NCBI RefSeq assembly: GCF_021234875.1
Contig: NZ_JAJQVM010000012.1
Span: 1-64,000, forward strand
DNA length: 64,000 nucleotides
Reading direction: 5' to 3'
Source of the DNA: Marinibactrum halimedae
Lineage (GTDB): Bacteria; Pseudomonadota; Gammaproteobacteria; Pseudomonadales; Cellvibrionaceae
Position numbers and translations under genes: made by a program. Numbering within the stretch: position 1 is the first letter of the stretch; each line of letters begins with the position of its first letter. The notes under the pieces were generated by a model. That model searched no databases and was not told the DNA's origin. It saw nothing but the letters and a program-made list of their open reading frames with translations. Below, one piece after another: positions 1-8,400 of the stretch.

Positions 1-183
1 GAGGCTGGCTAAATTGGGAATGGCAATTTCAAAATGATTTTCTTTATTGGCTTCGTCAGGAATAGCGAATAATAAAAGTGGTACGTGGGTATCGGTTTCC
101 CAAACGCCTTCCATTGCCGCAATTTTTGGACTTTCAGGGTCACCCCCGGGTTCGCCGGAAAACGGCACCGAAGAAACATCGAT
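1..183 (-). pseudogene. cydA fragment (cytochrome bd oxidase subunit I), runs off the left edge
   Basis: Read on the minus strand, this stretch is open and encodes a peptide with the segments KIAAMEGVWET, PLLLFAIPDEA and FEIAIPNLASL. These match the periplasmic Q-loop part of cytochrome bd quinol oxidase subunit I (family pattern: KxAAxEGxWE, then PL.LF..PD, then IPxLxSL). Homology stops abruptly near 183, where group II intron sequence begins on the other strand, so the gene is cut there. The remainder would lie left of the window. The identification is from motif recall only. Whether an intact cydA exists elsewhere cannot be seen. Confidence 0.6.
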
Positions 184-479
184 CCATACTCAAAGAGATG
201 TATCTTTGGATCAAAGAAAACCGCTATAAGCGGTTGAATCGTTTTATGCCAATATTAAAGCGGAAGATGGTTGGTATCGCCAACTACTTTGGATTGCCGG
301 ATAATAGCCTGAGTGTGATGAGGATAAATGACTTTATCTTTCACACTCTTTACAAATGGCTCAATCGCCGCAGCCAACGGAGAAGTTTTAACTGGCAAGG
401 CATGAAGGAGATGTTAGGATATTTTGAAATCCGTCCGATGAGGGTGCGCAAGCGTGCTATCGTTGTTGACTGGTATTGA
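184..479 (+). pseudogene. group II intron maturase, C-terminal remnant
   Basis: The frame reads SILKEMYLWIKENR, then a stretch with NYFGLPDNS, then LYKWLNRRSQRRSFNW, the hallmark end of bacterial group II intron reverse transcriptases/maturases (domain X region). Roughly 100 of the usual 400-plus residues remain and the RT domain with its YADD motif is missing. An open frame continues leftward to about 60, but that part is antisense cydA sequence and not maturase. There is no plausible start, so this is a decayed remnant. Confidence 0.8.
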
Positions 480-515
480 GGGCCTGTGCCTTACACGGGC
501 AATGATATAACTGAA

Positions 516-549
516 GAGCCGGATGCGGTAGTCCCGTACGTCCGGATCT
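516..549 (+). ncRNA. group II intron domain V
   Basis: The 34 nt starting GAGCCGGATGCGG and ending CGTCCGGATCT fold into the canonical domain V hairpin: the AGC-like catalytic triad at the 5' side, a GTAG-type loop and the two-base bulge region on the 3' strand. A domain VI-like stem (GGGCGTCTGG, GTAA loop, CTGGGCGTTC) follows at about 555-580. This confirms that the maturase fragment upstream belonged to a group II intron. Confidence 0.8.
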
Positions 550-606
550 GTATGGGGGCGTCTGGGTAACTGGGCGTTCTATCATGACTGAGTTTAAGGG
601 AATTTG

Positions 607-1113
607 ATGAAAATTCTAAAAATACTGACAATCACATTGATAACTATTCTAGGCGGCTGTGTCAATTCGCCTAGTTCATTATACATAGACAAGCCATATG
701 TATCTGATGAGAAAATCGAGTACTGGAATAGCCTTGTAGGCACGTGGAAAGGGGAAAAGGAGTTAGGGGGAGGTAGTCGAACCGAGTGGATTATTGATAG
801 AGCTTCAGATGGCACATTTAGAATAGTTTTCAGAACTATCCAAAATGATGGAACTGTAGATGTGTCAACTGAATATGGCCAATGGGGTGTGTCCGATAAT
901 ATCTATTTCACCATAACAGATGCTAGGTTAGTCGGTGATTCTATCCAAAGAACTGATAGACGCGAACCGTACTACTATGATGCTTATCGAGTAGTAGAAG
1001 CAACAGAATCGCTTTTCCATATAGAAACAATTGTAGATCGAGAGTCCTTTGTTGTTAAAAAGATTAGTGACGGAGAAGGCTTCATTGACGAGGCAGACAC
1101 TCATAACAAGTAA
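607..1113 (+). CDS. small predicted lipoprotein of unknown function
   Basis: About 168 residues. The N-terminus MKILKILTITLITILGGC is a clear lipoprotein signal with lipobox LGGC, so the mature protein would be lipid-anchored after the cysteine. The rest has a WxxLVGTWKGE segment near residue 40 and alternating polar/aromatic strands typical of a small beta-barrel or lipocalin-like fold. The lipocalin idea is inference from the GTW motif only. The preceding TTG could also start translation, but ATG at 607 gives a cleaner signal. The gene stands alone immediately behind the group II intron end and ends in a strong hairpin. No family is recognised. Confidence 0.6.
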   Translation: MKILKILTITLITILGGCVNSPSSLYIDKPYVSDEKIEYWNSLVGTWKGEKELGGGSRTEWIIDRASDGTFRIVFRTIQNDGTVDVSTEYGQWGVSDNIYFTITDARLVGDSIQRTDRREPYYYDAYRVVEATESLFHIETIVDRESFVVKKISDGEGFIDEADTHNK

Positions 1114-1158
1114 AGCACCGGAAAACCAAAAGCTTCGCTTTTATTTTCCGGTGCTTTA
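1111..1158 (+). terminator. strong hairpin after the lipoprotein gene
   Basis: Perfect inverted repeat AAAGCACCGGAAAA (1112-1125) and TTTTCCGGTGCTTT (1144-1157), with an inner AAAAGC-TTCG-CTTTT stem. The left arm overlaps the stop codon. The A-run/T-run flanks on both sides suit a bidirectional intrinsic terminator. Confidence 0.8.
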
Positions 1159-1164
1159 AGCGTT

Positions 1165-1762
1165 GAGACTGTAGAAAAACCTAAAATTTGGCATAATTGA
1201 TCCTACTGCCTTTGTTTTGTGTGAATGTTGATCGATTGTGCCAAATTTCATCCCATACAATCTCAATTAAACCACATTAGTGGCGATTGATTTCAATCGT
1301 CAAATACAACCCGGGACATTTGAGTTCGCTTTGAACTATTTGATTGAGCATAAATTGGATTTATCGATCTTTAATGGTGGTTATAAAAACGACCGTACGG
1401 GTCGCCCCGCTTATGATTCGGCCATTCTATTAAAAATTATTCTCCTCGCTTCGTGTTTGCGAACATTGGCACTTATAAGCGGATATCGAAATTTAGTTTG
1501 CGTGGAAAAACCAAAGTGAATGGCCAGTGGCAGCTATTTTGTCTGGTGCATAATATTGAGCAGCTGGTAAATTATGGGAATCTTAAGCCCTAACGGCCCA
1601 AATTGCCGTCATTTGGACAAATTGACCCGATTGAATAGCTTGTTTGTTGATCAGTTTGTAAAGCAGCACCAGAATTTTAGTAGTGTTTGACTTTTTTGGC
1701 GCAAAAATAAACAAGTTTTGAGAGCTGTAGGGAAGCTATGATTTGGGTTTTTCTACAGTCTC
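1165..1762 (+). mobile_element. internally deleted IS1182-like element
   Basis: The element is bounded by perfect 17-bp terminal inverted repeats: GAGACTGTAGAAAAACC at 1165-1181 and its reverse complement at 1746-1762. It is about 600 bp, whereas full elements of this family are about 1.5-1.7 kb. The centre of the transposase is missing. The same three bases (GTT) flank both ends, but no convincing longer target duplication is visible. With intact ends it could still be moved in trans, so it is a MITE-like derivative. Confidence 0.8.
1280..1593 (+). pseudogene. IS1182-family transposase, ends only
   Basis: The N-terminal part (about 57 residues, from a GTG at 1280) contains IQPGTFEFALNYLIE and GRPAYDSAILLKIILLA, the DUF772-like start of IS1182/IS5-type transposases. 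The C-terminal part, in another frame, reads FSLRGKTKVNGQWQLFCLVHN up to the stop at 1591-1593, the conserved end of the same family. The catalytic DDE core between them is lost, and the two pieces are out of frame after the deletion near 1450-1480. The gene is not functional. Confidence 0.8.
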
Positions 1763-1767
1763 GTTAG

Positions 1768-1980
1768 AGATTAAAAAGACGTACTCAGTTGGGTATTTCT
1801 CAAGAGAAATTGGCGTTTAGGGCTTCTTTGTCTGTCACTTCTATTCGAGAAGTGGAGTTAGATAAAAAACAGCTCACCGTTTTTTCGTTGTTTAAAGTAG
1901 CGAAAGCGCTTCAGTTAAACCCTGATGAGCTATTGAGAAGCCCTTGGTTAAGTTGGTCTCAGAAAGAAGGGGAATATTAA
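1768..1980 (+). pseudogene. XRE-type HTH regulator, 5' end removed by the IS
   Basis: The frame reads RLKRRTQLGISQEKLAFRASLS and then SIREVELDKKQLTVFSLFKVAKAL, a helix-turn-helix of the Cro/CI (XRE) family with the usual SQEKLA recognition core and trailing helices. It begins immediately after the right end of the IS1182-like element and has a stop before any proper start; only a weak TTG at 1789 lies in frame, inside helix 1. The likely explanation is that the IS insertion separated the first residues and promoter from the gene. Confidence 0.6.
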
Positions 1981-2345
1981 GCGGGGTGGTAGAGTGTTCG
2001 TTGTGTTTCTCTTGGTGACAAAAACAGAGAGAGTGAATTAAGGTTGAGAAAATTCGACCCTTTTTGTAATGAAAATAAAAAATTCATAAAAGTGACACAT
2101 TAAATTTACGATTGTATCGACGATGTCACTCTTGGTGCTTGACGGTAAGTAAATACTTTCGTCATCGCATCAGAGGATGAATTTTTACAAGGTGAGTTGC
2201 TTTACGAAATTCGCAAGACTTTTCAATTTTTTGACAAGTGGTTAGTATCCCGCTCGTGATTTCGCTCTGTGGGAATCACACTTTACCGAATAAGCACACT
2301 TTACCGAATAAGTAAGCCGCGCTAGACGGCTATCGTGACGAGGAA
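1981..2345. other. intergenic, with one 18-bp tandem duplication
   Basis: No convincing gene. CACACTTTACCGAATAAG occurs twice in tandem at 2277-2312. A short open stretch before it (about 2130-2257) encodes a few dozen residues without a start codon and is not called. Confidence 0.5.
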
Positions 2346-2685
2346 ATGAGTGGTGTTGACCGTATGTCCTTACCCCCTTACTTGGAACAGGATTTACTGC
2401 AAACTGAAAAAGAAATGGATTGAAGATGGTTGCAGCGGAGAGCACCCCCCCAAGCCCTTGATTGTCGATTTATGGGCAAGCAGTTCCGACCAAGAAAAAA
2501 GCGAACGTTGGTGTGAAACCTTGGAATGGGCCAAAAAGAATCACTATAGCCTACTCCAAGAGTTGTATAACCAGCCTATGTACGGTGGCTTTGATACCTC
2601 CGATTCATTAACCGATTTCTCATCATCCGCTTCCACAAACCAACCTGATATGAGTGTAAGAACCAGTACTCGTCGATTGCAATAA
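2346..2685 (+). pseudogene. small uncharacterised gene, probably frameshifted
   Basis: Two frames together look like one protein of about 110 residues. ATG at 2346 (preceded by GAGGAA) gives MSGVDRMSLPPYLEQDLLQ and then EKEMD before a stop. The overlapping +1 frame continues with PLIVDLWASSSDQEKSERW and then ETLEWAKKNHYSLLQELY, which reads like genuine conserved protein. A C-run lies near 2446-2453, but the switch needed is nearer 2405-2415. The gene sits tail-to-tail with tesA. The product is not recognised. It may instead be a simple open frame from 2350 with a GTG start. Confidence 0.3.
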
Positions 2686-2719
2686 CGGGTTTTACTTTTG
2701 TTGCAACCAGCTTTCACTG

Positions 2720-3469
2720 CTATAGCGATAAGCTTTTCAACAGAGGTTCGAGCTTCGGCCAAATGTTGTCGAGCAGCATTGGTTGGGCTTCAGAGGTGGG
2801 GTGAATGCCATCGTCTTGCATAAGGTCGGCCTGTGTGGCGATCTTGTCTAAGATGAAGGGCACAAATAAAACATTTGTGTCTGTGGCAACAGTGTTGAAC
2901 GTTTTCCTGAACAGTTGAGTGTAGCGCTCCCCATAATTGGGTGGGATCTCGATACCCACTAATAGAACTCTGGCACCGGCGGCCTGGCTTTTGCTGATCA
3001 TGGTTCGTAAGTTTCGCTCCATGATTTTCACTGGGTAACCTCTTAATCCGTCATTGCCTCCTAGTTCAATAATCACCACTGAGGGTTGGTGTGCTTTTAA
3101 TAATGGGTTAAGTCGCCCTAAACCGTCCCCGGTAGTATTGCCACTGATACTCGCATTCACAGCAAGAAAATCTTTATATTCACCAGATTGTAATCGCTTG
3201 TTCAAAAGGTGAACCCATCCCTGTTTTTCATCTAGGCCATAGGCCGCGCTAATACTGTCACCGACCACCAAAATGGTTTTTTGTGTTTCGACGTTTTGTG
3301 CTTGTGTGTTTCTTTCTACTTGTGTGTTTCTTTCTGAAGTATGTTCATTCGGTGAAGGGAGAGCGTTGCCATAAACGGTGGCCGATAGCAGAAGCCATAA
3401 TAAAGGCAGAATATTTATGTGTAGGGCTCTATTATTGAAAGTATTTTTTGACATAGGTCTCTTATTCAT
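2720..3469 (-). CDS. tesA: TesA-like arylesterase / acyl-CoA thioesterase I (SGNH hydrolase)
   Basis: 249 residues with an N-terminal signal segment (hydrophobic stretch around residues 18-34). The SGNH blocks are in order: ILVVGDSISAAYG (nucleophile Ser), SISGNTTG (block II Gly), ELGGNDGLRG (block III Asn) and DDGIHPT (catalytic Asp/His). This is the periplasmic TesA/ApeA lysophospholipase-thioesterase family. Family members hydrolyse fatty acyl thioesters and esters. It is divergent from ybbA-ybbP, the classic conserved arrangement. A spacer between the signal and the domain carries a duplicated ERNTQ unit encoded by a 15-bp tandem repeat (about 3301-3330). A short insert like this is unusual for TesA. 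Confidence 0.9.
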   Translation of the reverse strand: MNKRPMSKNTFNNRALHINILPLLWLLLSATVYGNALPSPNEHTSERNTQVERNTQAQNVETQKTILVVGDSISAAYGLDEKQGWVHLLNKRLQSGEYKDFLAVNASISGNTTGDGLGRLNPLLKAHQPSVVIIELGGNDGLRGYPVKIMERNLRTMISKSQAAGARVLLVGIEIPPNYGERYTQLFRKTFNTVATDTNVLFVPFILDKIATQADLMQDDGIHPTSEAQPMLLDNIWPKLEPLLKSLSL

Positions 3470-3713
3470 AATGTGTCGTAATCAGATAAAAATCGGCGTT
3501 AAGTGATGTTGGTTTGTGTGGCGCAAAATGATTATATGGCACTGTCTTATTGAATGTTGATCGTAAATATTGAACGCAATGGTGTGGCCGTGGTTACTGG
3601 CCATTATCTATTCGTCTGATAGTCAGTATCCATTATTCGTCTCCCTGAGACAGTGTGAAATTACGCCAGTTTCATCCATGCGCTTAGCGTGCCTAACAGT
3701 GATTGGAATTTTT

Positions 3714-4445
3714 ATGATTAGTGCAAAGCAGTTGTCCAAGCAAGTTGTAACCGCCGAAGGGCCGTTAACCATATTAAATAATGTCAGTTTAGAAGTTGCC
3801 GATGGAGACAGTATTGCCATTATCGGAGCATCGGGCTCGGGTAAGTCAACCTTACTAGGTATTTTAGCTGGGCTGGATGTGCCCACCTCCGGCGAGGTTC
3901 AACTTGCTCACCAGGTGATTACCAGCATGGACGAAGAAGGTCGTGCACGAGTACGTGCGGAGCATGTTGGATTTGTCTTTCAATCTTTTCAGTTGTTGCC
4001 GGGGTTATCTGCCCTTGAGAATGTGATGATGCCGTTGGAGCTGCATAAGGTAGTCAATGCTCGTGCGCGTGCCACCGAGTATTTAGAGCGAGTTGGGCTG
4101 GCTCACCGAATGGGGCATTACCCAAAGCAGCTGTCAGGGGGTGAACAACAACGTGTGGCTATTGCTAGAGCGTTTGCCAGTGAGCCTTCGGTCTTGTTTG
4201 CTGATGAGCCCACGGGCAATCTTGACAGCACGAACGGCGCCAAAATTATCGAATTATTGTTTGAGTTGAACCGTGAGCAAGGCACTACTTTGGTTCTCGT
4301 CACCCATGAAAACCGCCTGGCTGAACGGTGTCAGCGTCAAATCACTATTGAGGCAGGAGAGGTTGTGAAGGTTTCCGGTTCAACGTCTCAAGAACAGGAT
4401 GCGCTTTCACTTTCTTCCGATAACGCTGTGTCAGAGGTGCGTTAA
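3714..4445 (+). CDS. ybbA: YbbA-like ABC transporter ATP-binding protein
   Basis: About 243 residues from ATG 3714. The open frame extends upstream to 3570, but the E. coli homologue starts near MISAKQLSK and has about 228 residues. Motifs: Walker A GASGSGKST, Q-loop VFQSFQL, signature LSGGEQQRVAIARAF, Walker B VLFADEPTGNLD and the switch His in LVTH. It belongs to the LolD/MacB-type family and pairs with the FtsX-like permease that follows without spacing. Its divergent neighbour is tesA. In other gammaproteobacteria this pair is proposed to handle lipid or lipoprotein-like cargo at the inner membrane; the substrate is unproven. Confidence 0.9.
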   Translation: MISAKQLSKQVVTAEGPLTILNNVSLEVADGDSIAIIGASGSGKSTLLGILAGLDVPTSGEVQLAHQVITSMDEEGRARVRAEHVGFVFQSFQLLPGLSALENVMMPLELHKVVNARARATEYLERVGLAHRMGHYPKQLSGGEQQRVAIARAFASEPSVLFADEPTGNLDSTNGAKIIELLFELNREQGTTLVLVTHENRLAERCQRQITIEAGEVVKVSGSTSQEQDALSLSSDNAVSEVR

Positions 4446-6947
4446 ATGTTGATGCTGTCTTCCAAACTGTTGTGGCGCAATTGGCGCAGTGGTGAGTTAC
4501 GTATCTTGGCGGGGGCGTTGGCGTTGGCGGTTGCGGTAGTGGCTGCCATTGCGGTATTTGCGGAGCGATTGGATAAATCGTTGGAGCGACAAAGTGGCAG
4601 TTACCTTGCCGCTGATCAAGTCGTGAGCAGTCGTTTTGAAATCCCCAGTGAATGGTTGGGGCAAGAGACCTCGATGGGGTTAAAAAGTAGCCAGTTGGCC
4701 GTATTCAGTTCGATGGTCTTTTCTGGTGATGAAATGATTCTCGCGTCCGTCAAAGCCGTTAGCCCGGGGTATCCCTTGCGGGGCGAGCTTGAGGTCAGTG
4801 ATGAAGCCTTCGCCATGGGGGATCAAGTCCGATTGGCCCAGGGAATTCCTAATCCCGGTGATGTGTGGGTAGATTCTCGCTTACTGCCAATGATGGATCT
4901 CTCTCTGGGGGATACCTTGGCGATTGGCAATGCCGACTTCACGATTAGACAAGTGGTGATACGTGAGCCAGATGGCTCGTCTGGTTTCGGCATCATGGGC
5001 CCAAGGGTCATGATGAATCGAGCCGATCTTGCTAGCACAGGCGTTATTCAACCAGGCAGTCGCGTGGTTTATCGTTGGTTGCTGGCGGGTGACGAGGCAG
5101 AATTGAAAGCGTTTAATGAATGGATTGAGCCTAAGCTCGGGGACCATTATCGGCTAGAAAACATCCGAGATTCCCAGCAAAACATTGGGCAAGCACTAGA
5201 CCGGGCAACGCGATTTTTGATGTTGTCTGGCATGATTGGTGTATTGCTGGCGGCGGTGGCCATTGCCATTGCAGCCCAACAATTTGGTCAACGGCATACC
5301 GATCAAGTGGCTTTACTGAAAAGTTTGGGGGCCAGCGCGACTCAAGTCCGCCAGCTCTATGCGTTGCAGATGTTGCTCTTGGGTATTGGGGCATCTGTAG
5401 TGGGGTTGGGCATCGGGGAGTTACTGCAACACGGCATTATGGGGGCGGTTGATTCATTGATTGAAGTGGAATTGGTCGCGGCCGGTATTACCCCCTACAT
5501 TACTGGTCTGTTCACTGGGGTGGTTTGTTTGATTTTCTTTGCCTTACCGCCTTTGTGGCACTTGCCAGGCGTACCGCCATTGAAAGTTCTCCGCCGTGAA
5601 ATGAGCATTGATCATGTTTCCACATGGGCACGAGGTTTGTTGGGGGTGGGGGCGGTTATTGCGCTGATTTGGCTTTACAGTGGTGATGTGCAACTGACAG
5701 CCTCTATGGTTGGCGGTATGGGCGTAGTGCTGGGTGTGGGCGCTGTTGCCGCCTTAGGATTATTGCGATCTGGGCGACATTTGGCCGGGCGGGCAGGCAG
5801 CATATGGCGGCTGGCCATGGCCAATTTAGACCGTCATCGATCCCAAAGTATTACCCAAATCATGGTTTTTGGTTGTGCCTTGATGTTGTTGATGGTGCTT
5901 TTCCAGGTACGCACCAGTCTTATTGATGAATGGCGTTTACAGCTGCCGGAAGATGCACCAAATCATTTCGTTATGAACATTGCGCCCTACGAAAAAGAAA
6001 CAGTGCAATCGTTGTTCACGGAAAACACACTGGGCACAAACCCTATGTATCCTATGGTATTAGGACGAGTCAAAGCCCGTAATGATTATGTTTTCACCGA
6101 TGATGATCGTGACAAAACACCAGGAGCGTTGCGTCGAGAAGTCAATTTAAGCTGGGCAGAGGCGATGGCCCCAGACAACGAACTGGTCAGTGGTCAATGG
6201 TGGGATGAATGGCGCAGTCAAAGTGGCTTGCCGGGGGTGAGTGTCGAGCAAGATACCGCCAGAAATCTCTCGTTAGATGTGGGGGATGTGGTCACTTACA
6301 GTATTGGCGGGTTGGAGTTACAAGCAGAGGTATCGAGCATACGCACGGTAGATTGGAACTCCATGAGCCCGAATTTCTTTTTCTTATTCAGCCCCGGTGC
6401 CCTAGACGCATTTTCACCGAATTATTTAACCAGTGTGTTTATTCCGGTTGAGCAAAAGGGCTTTATTAACCGATTGCTCAGGGAGTACCCCACGATTGTC
6501 GTGATTGAAGTAGACCGCATTATTGAACGTATTCGAACCATTATTGATCAGGTCAGTAGTGGGATTGAGCTTGTATTGTGGTTGGTCTTAGTCGGTGGGG
6601 TTCTGGTTTTAGTGGCAGCGGTGAACGCCAGTATGAGTGCCCGTCAGCAAGAATCGGGTTTATTGCGGGCACTGGGTAGCCCAAGTTCTCTGATTCTTGG
6701 CAGTATTTGGCTGGAGTTTTCGTCACTTGGTTTATTTGCCGGCATACTCGCCACACTGGGCGCGGAAACGTTGCTTATGGCATTGCAGGCATTTGTGTTT
6801 GATCAGCCAGTGACGCCACATGTTTTACTGTGGTTTACAGGGCCCATCCTTGGGATGATATTCATTGGGGCGTTGGGTGTCTTAGCATGTCGGAAAACCG
6901 TTTCAGTGCCGCCTGGGCAAGTCTTGCGTGAATTGGCTACCAATTAA
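4446..6947 (+). CDS. ybbP: YbbP-like FtsX-family permease
   Basis: 833 residues starting directly after the ybbA stop. An N-terminal membrane segment lies at about residues 20-40, followed by a large periplasmic domain. Two FtsX-type membrane blocks follow: about 260-385 (GMIGVLLAAVAIAIAAQQFG and following helices) and about 700-830 (VLWLVLVGGVLVLVAAVNAS and following helices). Both show the family's LLxxLGxSxxxI coupling element (ALLKSLGASATQVRQ; GLLRALGSPSSLILG). Length and topology match E. coli YbbP (about 804). It forms the membrane partner of YbbA. No oddities. Confidence 0.9.
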   Translation: MLMLSSKLLWRNWRSGELRILAGALALAVAVVAAIAVFAERLDKSLERQSGSYLAADQVVSSRFEIPSEWLGQETSMGLKSSQLAVFSSMVFSGDEMILASVKAVSPGYPLRGELEVSDEAFAMGDQVRLAQGIPNPGDVWVDSRLLPMMDLSLGDTLAIGNADFTIRQVVIREPDGSSGFGIMGPRVMMNRADLASTGVIQPGSRVVYRWLLAGDEAELKAFNEWIEPKLGDHYRLENIRDSQQNIGQALDRATRFLMLSGMIGVLLAAVAIAIAAQQFGQRHTDQVALLKSLGASATQVRQLYALQMLLLGIGASVVGLGIGELLQHGIMGAVDSLIEVELVAAGITPYITGLFTGVVCLIFFALPPLWHLPGVPPLKVLRREMSIDHVSTWARGLLGVGAVIALIWLYSGDVQLTASMVGGMGVVLGVGAVAALGLLRSGRHLAGRAGSIWRLAMANLDRHRSQSITQIMVFGCALMLLMVLFQVRTSLIDEWRLQLPEDAPNHFVMNIAPYEKETVQSLFTENTLGTNPMYPMVLGRVKARNDYVFTDDDRDKTPGALRREVNLSWAEAMAPDNELVSGQWWDEWRSQSGLPGVSVEQDTARNLSLDVGDVVTYSIGGLELQAEVSSIRTVDWNSMSPNFFFLFSPGALDAFSPNYLTSVFIPVEQKGFINRLLREYPTIVVIEVDRIIERIRTIIDQVSSGIELVLWLVLVGGVLVLVAAVNASMSARQQESGLLRALGSPSSLILGSIWLEFSSLGLFAGILATLGAETLLMALQAFVFDQPVTPHVLLWFTGPILGMIFIGALGVLACRKTVSVPPGQVLRELATN

Positions 6948-6967
6948 AATAATTAAAATGTAAACAA

Positions 6968-6995
6968 AAAAACCACACATTGCTGTGTGGTTAAA
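6968..6995. terminator. hairpin between ybbP and the convergent small gene
   Basis: AACCACACA (6971-6979), loop TTGC, TGTGTGGTT (6984-6992). The A-rich run at 6960-6972 becomes a T-tract on the minus strand, so it best terminates the leftward gene at 7037-7402. It may also serve ybbP. Confidence 0.75.
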
Positions 6996-7036
6996 GGTTT
7001 GCGTGTTGCAGGGTGTATTCAGAAAAACTCAGAAGG

Positions 7037-7402
7037 TTAACGTCCCTGTTTTCGAGATCGTTCCATCCGTAAAAGTAAGAGTGAGGCCGCTAAACTGATG
7101 GCCAAAAAGCCGGTGCCGTTATCCAATTCAGGCACTTTTTTAATGCCTCCGTGTTGATGTTTTAGGTATCGCTTGTGTTTACCTTCGTATATGCGTTCTC
7201 GCTCATCCATTTTCCGGTGCATCGTCTGGCGGTACTTCTCCGGTAGATAACGCATAGGCGAGTGATGAGAAAAATAACGCTGCGCTTTTTCCCAAGACCA
7301 TTCGCCTCTCTTGCTCTCCTCATCCGCAACACTGACGTTAATAGGGGCGATCAGTGCCATTAAGAGAAGTAATTTCACGCATCTGTTTGCCAAAGCTTTC
7401 AT
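7037..7402 (-). CDS. small exported protein with a C-terminal anchor-like tail
   Basis: About 121 residues from the second ATG, which has GGAGG 7 nt upstream; an upstream ATG at 7423 adds 7 residues. Residues 1-27 form a signal peptide (KLLLLMALIAPINVSVADE). A central charged region follows (WSWEKAQRYFSHHSP and YRQTMHRKMDERERIYEGKH). The C-terminus is VPELDNGTGFLAISLAAS followed by LLLLRMERSRK, that is Pro-Glu, Gly-rich hydrophobic helix, then basic residues. That resembles the sorting tails of exosortase/rhombosortase-type substrates, but no processing protease is visible here. Function unknown. Confidence 0.6.
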   Translation of the reverse strand: MKALANRCVKLLLLMALIAPINVSVADEESKRGEWSWEKAQRYFSHHSPMRYLPEKYRQTMHRKMDERERIYEGKHKRYLKHQHGGIKKVPELDNGTGFLAISLAASLLLLRMERSRKQGR

Positions 7403-7690
7403 AAGTGCCTCCGTCACTGACATCCGCTGTTGACGTTAATCAGAGTAGTTTTGGCGCCAAGAGTCGTCAATGGGAGGTAAGAAAGAAAGCAATGTGCCTG
7501 TAGTTTATGGCTAAATTTTAGGTTGTGCTTGCCGCTTGAAACACAATTAAAGGAGATATAATTTTTTAAGCGCCAAAAATAAAAAATGTTGGTTTTATGG
7601 AATAAAAAAACAATGTAAATAGAATAAATAAATTATTTTATATTCATTTTTCGTTTGAAAACCATAAACGCTCCCTACTATGGATCATAG

Positions 7691-7745
7691 TGGTAATGGT
7701 TTTAGTAGTAATGGTTTTAGTAGTAATGGTTTTAGCGTTAATGAT
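7691..7745. repeat. 15-bp intergenic tandem repeat
   Basis: About three and a half copies of a unit TAATGGTTTTAGTAG lie in the 450-bp gap between the small exported gene and ohrR. The rest of the gap (7403-7848) is AT-rich and holds no gene. Confidence 0.8.
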
Positions 7746-7848
7746 TTTTACTGTTGTGTATTACTATATTGCGGCAGCGTTGTGCTACGTTGGCGTAATG
7801 AATAGACAACGAGTCGTGAAAACACAAGCGGTGGTTAAAATATAATCT

Positions 7849-8325
7849 ATGGTAAACAATGTAAGTCAGGCATCTTCATCCTCTACACCCTCCACAACGA
7901 AGGATGACCCCTTAGCGCTCAGTAATCAGTTGTGTTTTTCCCTATACGCCACCTCATTGGCCATGACTCAATTGTACAAGCCTTTGTTAGAACCTCATGG
8001 GTTGACCTACCCTCAGTACCTTATTTTACTCATTCTGTGGGAGAGTGATGGCCTCATGTTGCGAGACATTGCCGATCGTTTAGGGCAGAAGCCAGGGGCC
8101 GTAACGCCGGTCGTCAAGCGGATGGAAATCGATGGCTGGGTGGTTCGTCATCGCAGCCTGGCGGATGAGCGGCAACTTGAAATATGCCTCACCAAAAAGG
8201 GAAAGCGACTGCGTAAAACCGCGATAGAGATAAATGCCTGTATCTCACAAAGTTGCCATGCTGATGTAAAAAGCCTGATGAGCCTCAAAAACCAGCTGGA
8301 TGATTTGCGAAAAGAGTTAAAATAG
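7849..8325 (+). CDS. ohrR: OhrR-like MarR-family peroxide sensor
   Basis: 158 residues. A low-complexity Ser/Thr-rich leader (residues 5-18) precedes the domain. The conserved peroxide-sensing cysteine is at about residue 29 in QLCFSLYATSLAMT, followed by YKPLLEPHGLTYPQYLILLILWE and the winged helix (LRDIADRLGQKPGAVTPVVKRM, then wing DGWVVRHRSLADERQ). This matches OhrR proteins, which repress ohr until organic hydroperoxides oxidise the cysteine. The gene is upstream of and co-oriented with ohr, separated by a terminator and two palindromic sites, as expected for autoregulation plus ohr control. Confidence 0.88.
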   Translation: MVNNVSQASSSSTPSTTKDDPLALSNQLCFSLYATSLAMTQLYKPLLEPHGLTYPQYLILLILWESDGLMLRDIADRLGQKPGAVTPVVKRMEIDGWVVRHRSLADERQLEICLTKKGKRLRKTAIEINACISQSCHADVKSLMSLKNQLDDLRKELK

Positions 8326-8330
8326 ATTGC

Positions 8331-8347
8331 GCAGTAATAGTTATTGC
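8331..8347. promoter_or_regulatory. candidate OhrR operator 1
   Basis: GCAGTAATAGTTATTGC is a palindrome with one mismatch per arm. It sits just after the ohrR stop and shares the half-site TTAxTGC/GCAxTAA with the second site. Assignment to OhrR is inference from position and symmetry. Confidence 0.4.
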
Positions 8348-8364
8348 GATAATCTTTATTGGGG

Positions 8365-8390
8365 GGTGATTAATGAATCACCTATTTTTT
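8365..8390 (+). terminator. ohrR intrinsic terminator
   Basis: GGTGATT (8365-8371), loop AATG, AATCACC (8376-8382), then TATTTTTT. It lies between ohrR and ohr, so ohr needs its own promoter. Confidence 0.85.
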
Positions 8391-8400
8391 GATTTAAATG

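Larger units (their letters stand above)
184..590 (+). mobile_element. 3' remnant of a group II intron
   Basis: The segment holds the C-terminal end of an intron-encoded maturase followed by the conserved catalytic domain V and a domain VI-like stem. Domains I-IV and the reverse transcriptase half are absent; the 5' side joins directly to cydA sequence on the opposite strand at about 183. The 3' end is placed around 585-595 from the domain VI position and is approximate. Such 5'-truncated copies are typical of failed or decayed retrohoming events. It cannot be autonomous. Confidence 0.75.

Noticed and set aside
3570-3713. 48-residue N-terminal extension of YbbA
   Set aside because: Family members start near MISAKQLSK; the extension has no conserved features and overlaps the promoter region shared with tesA.
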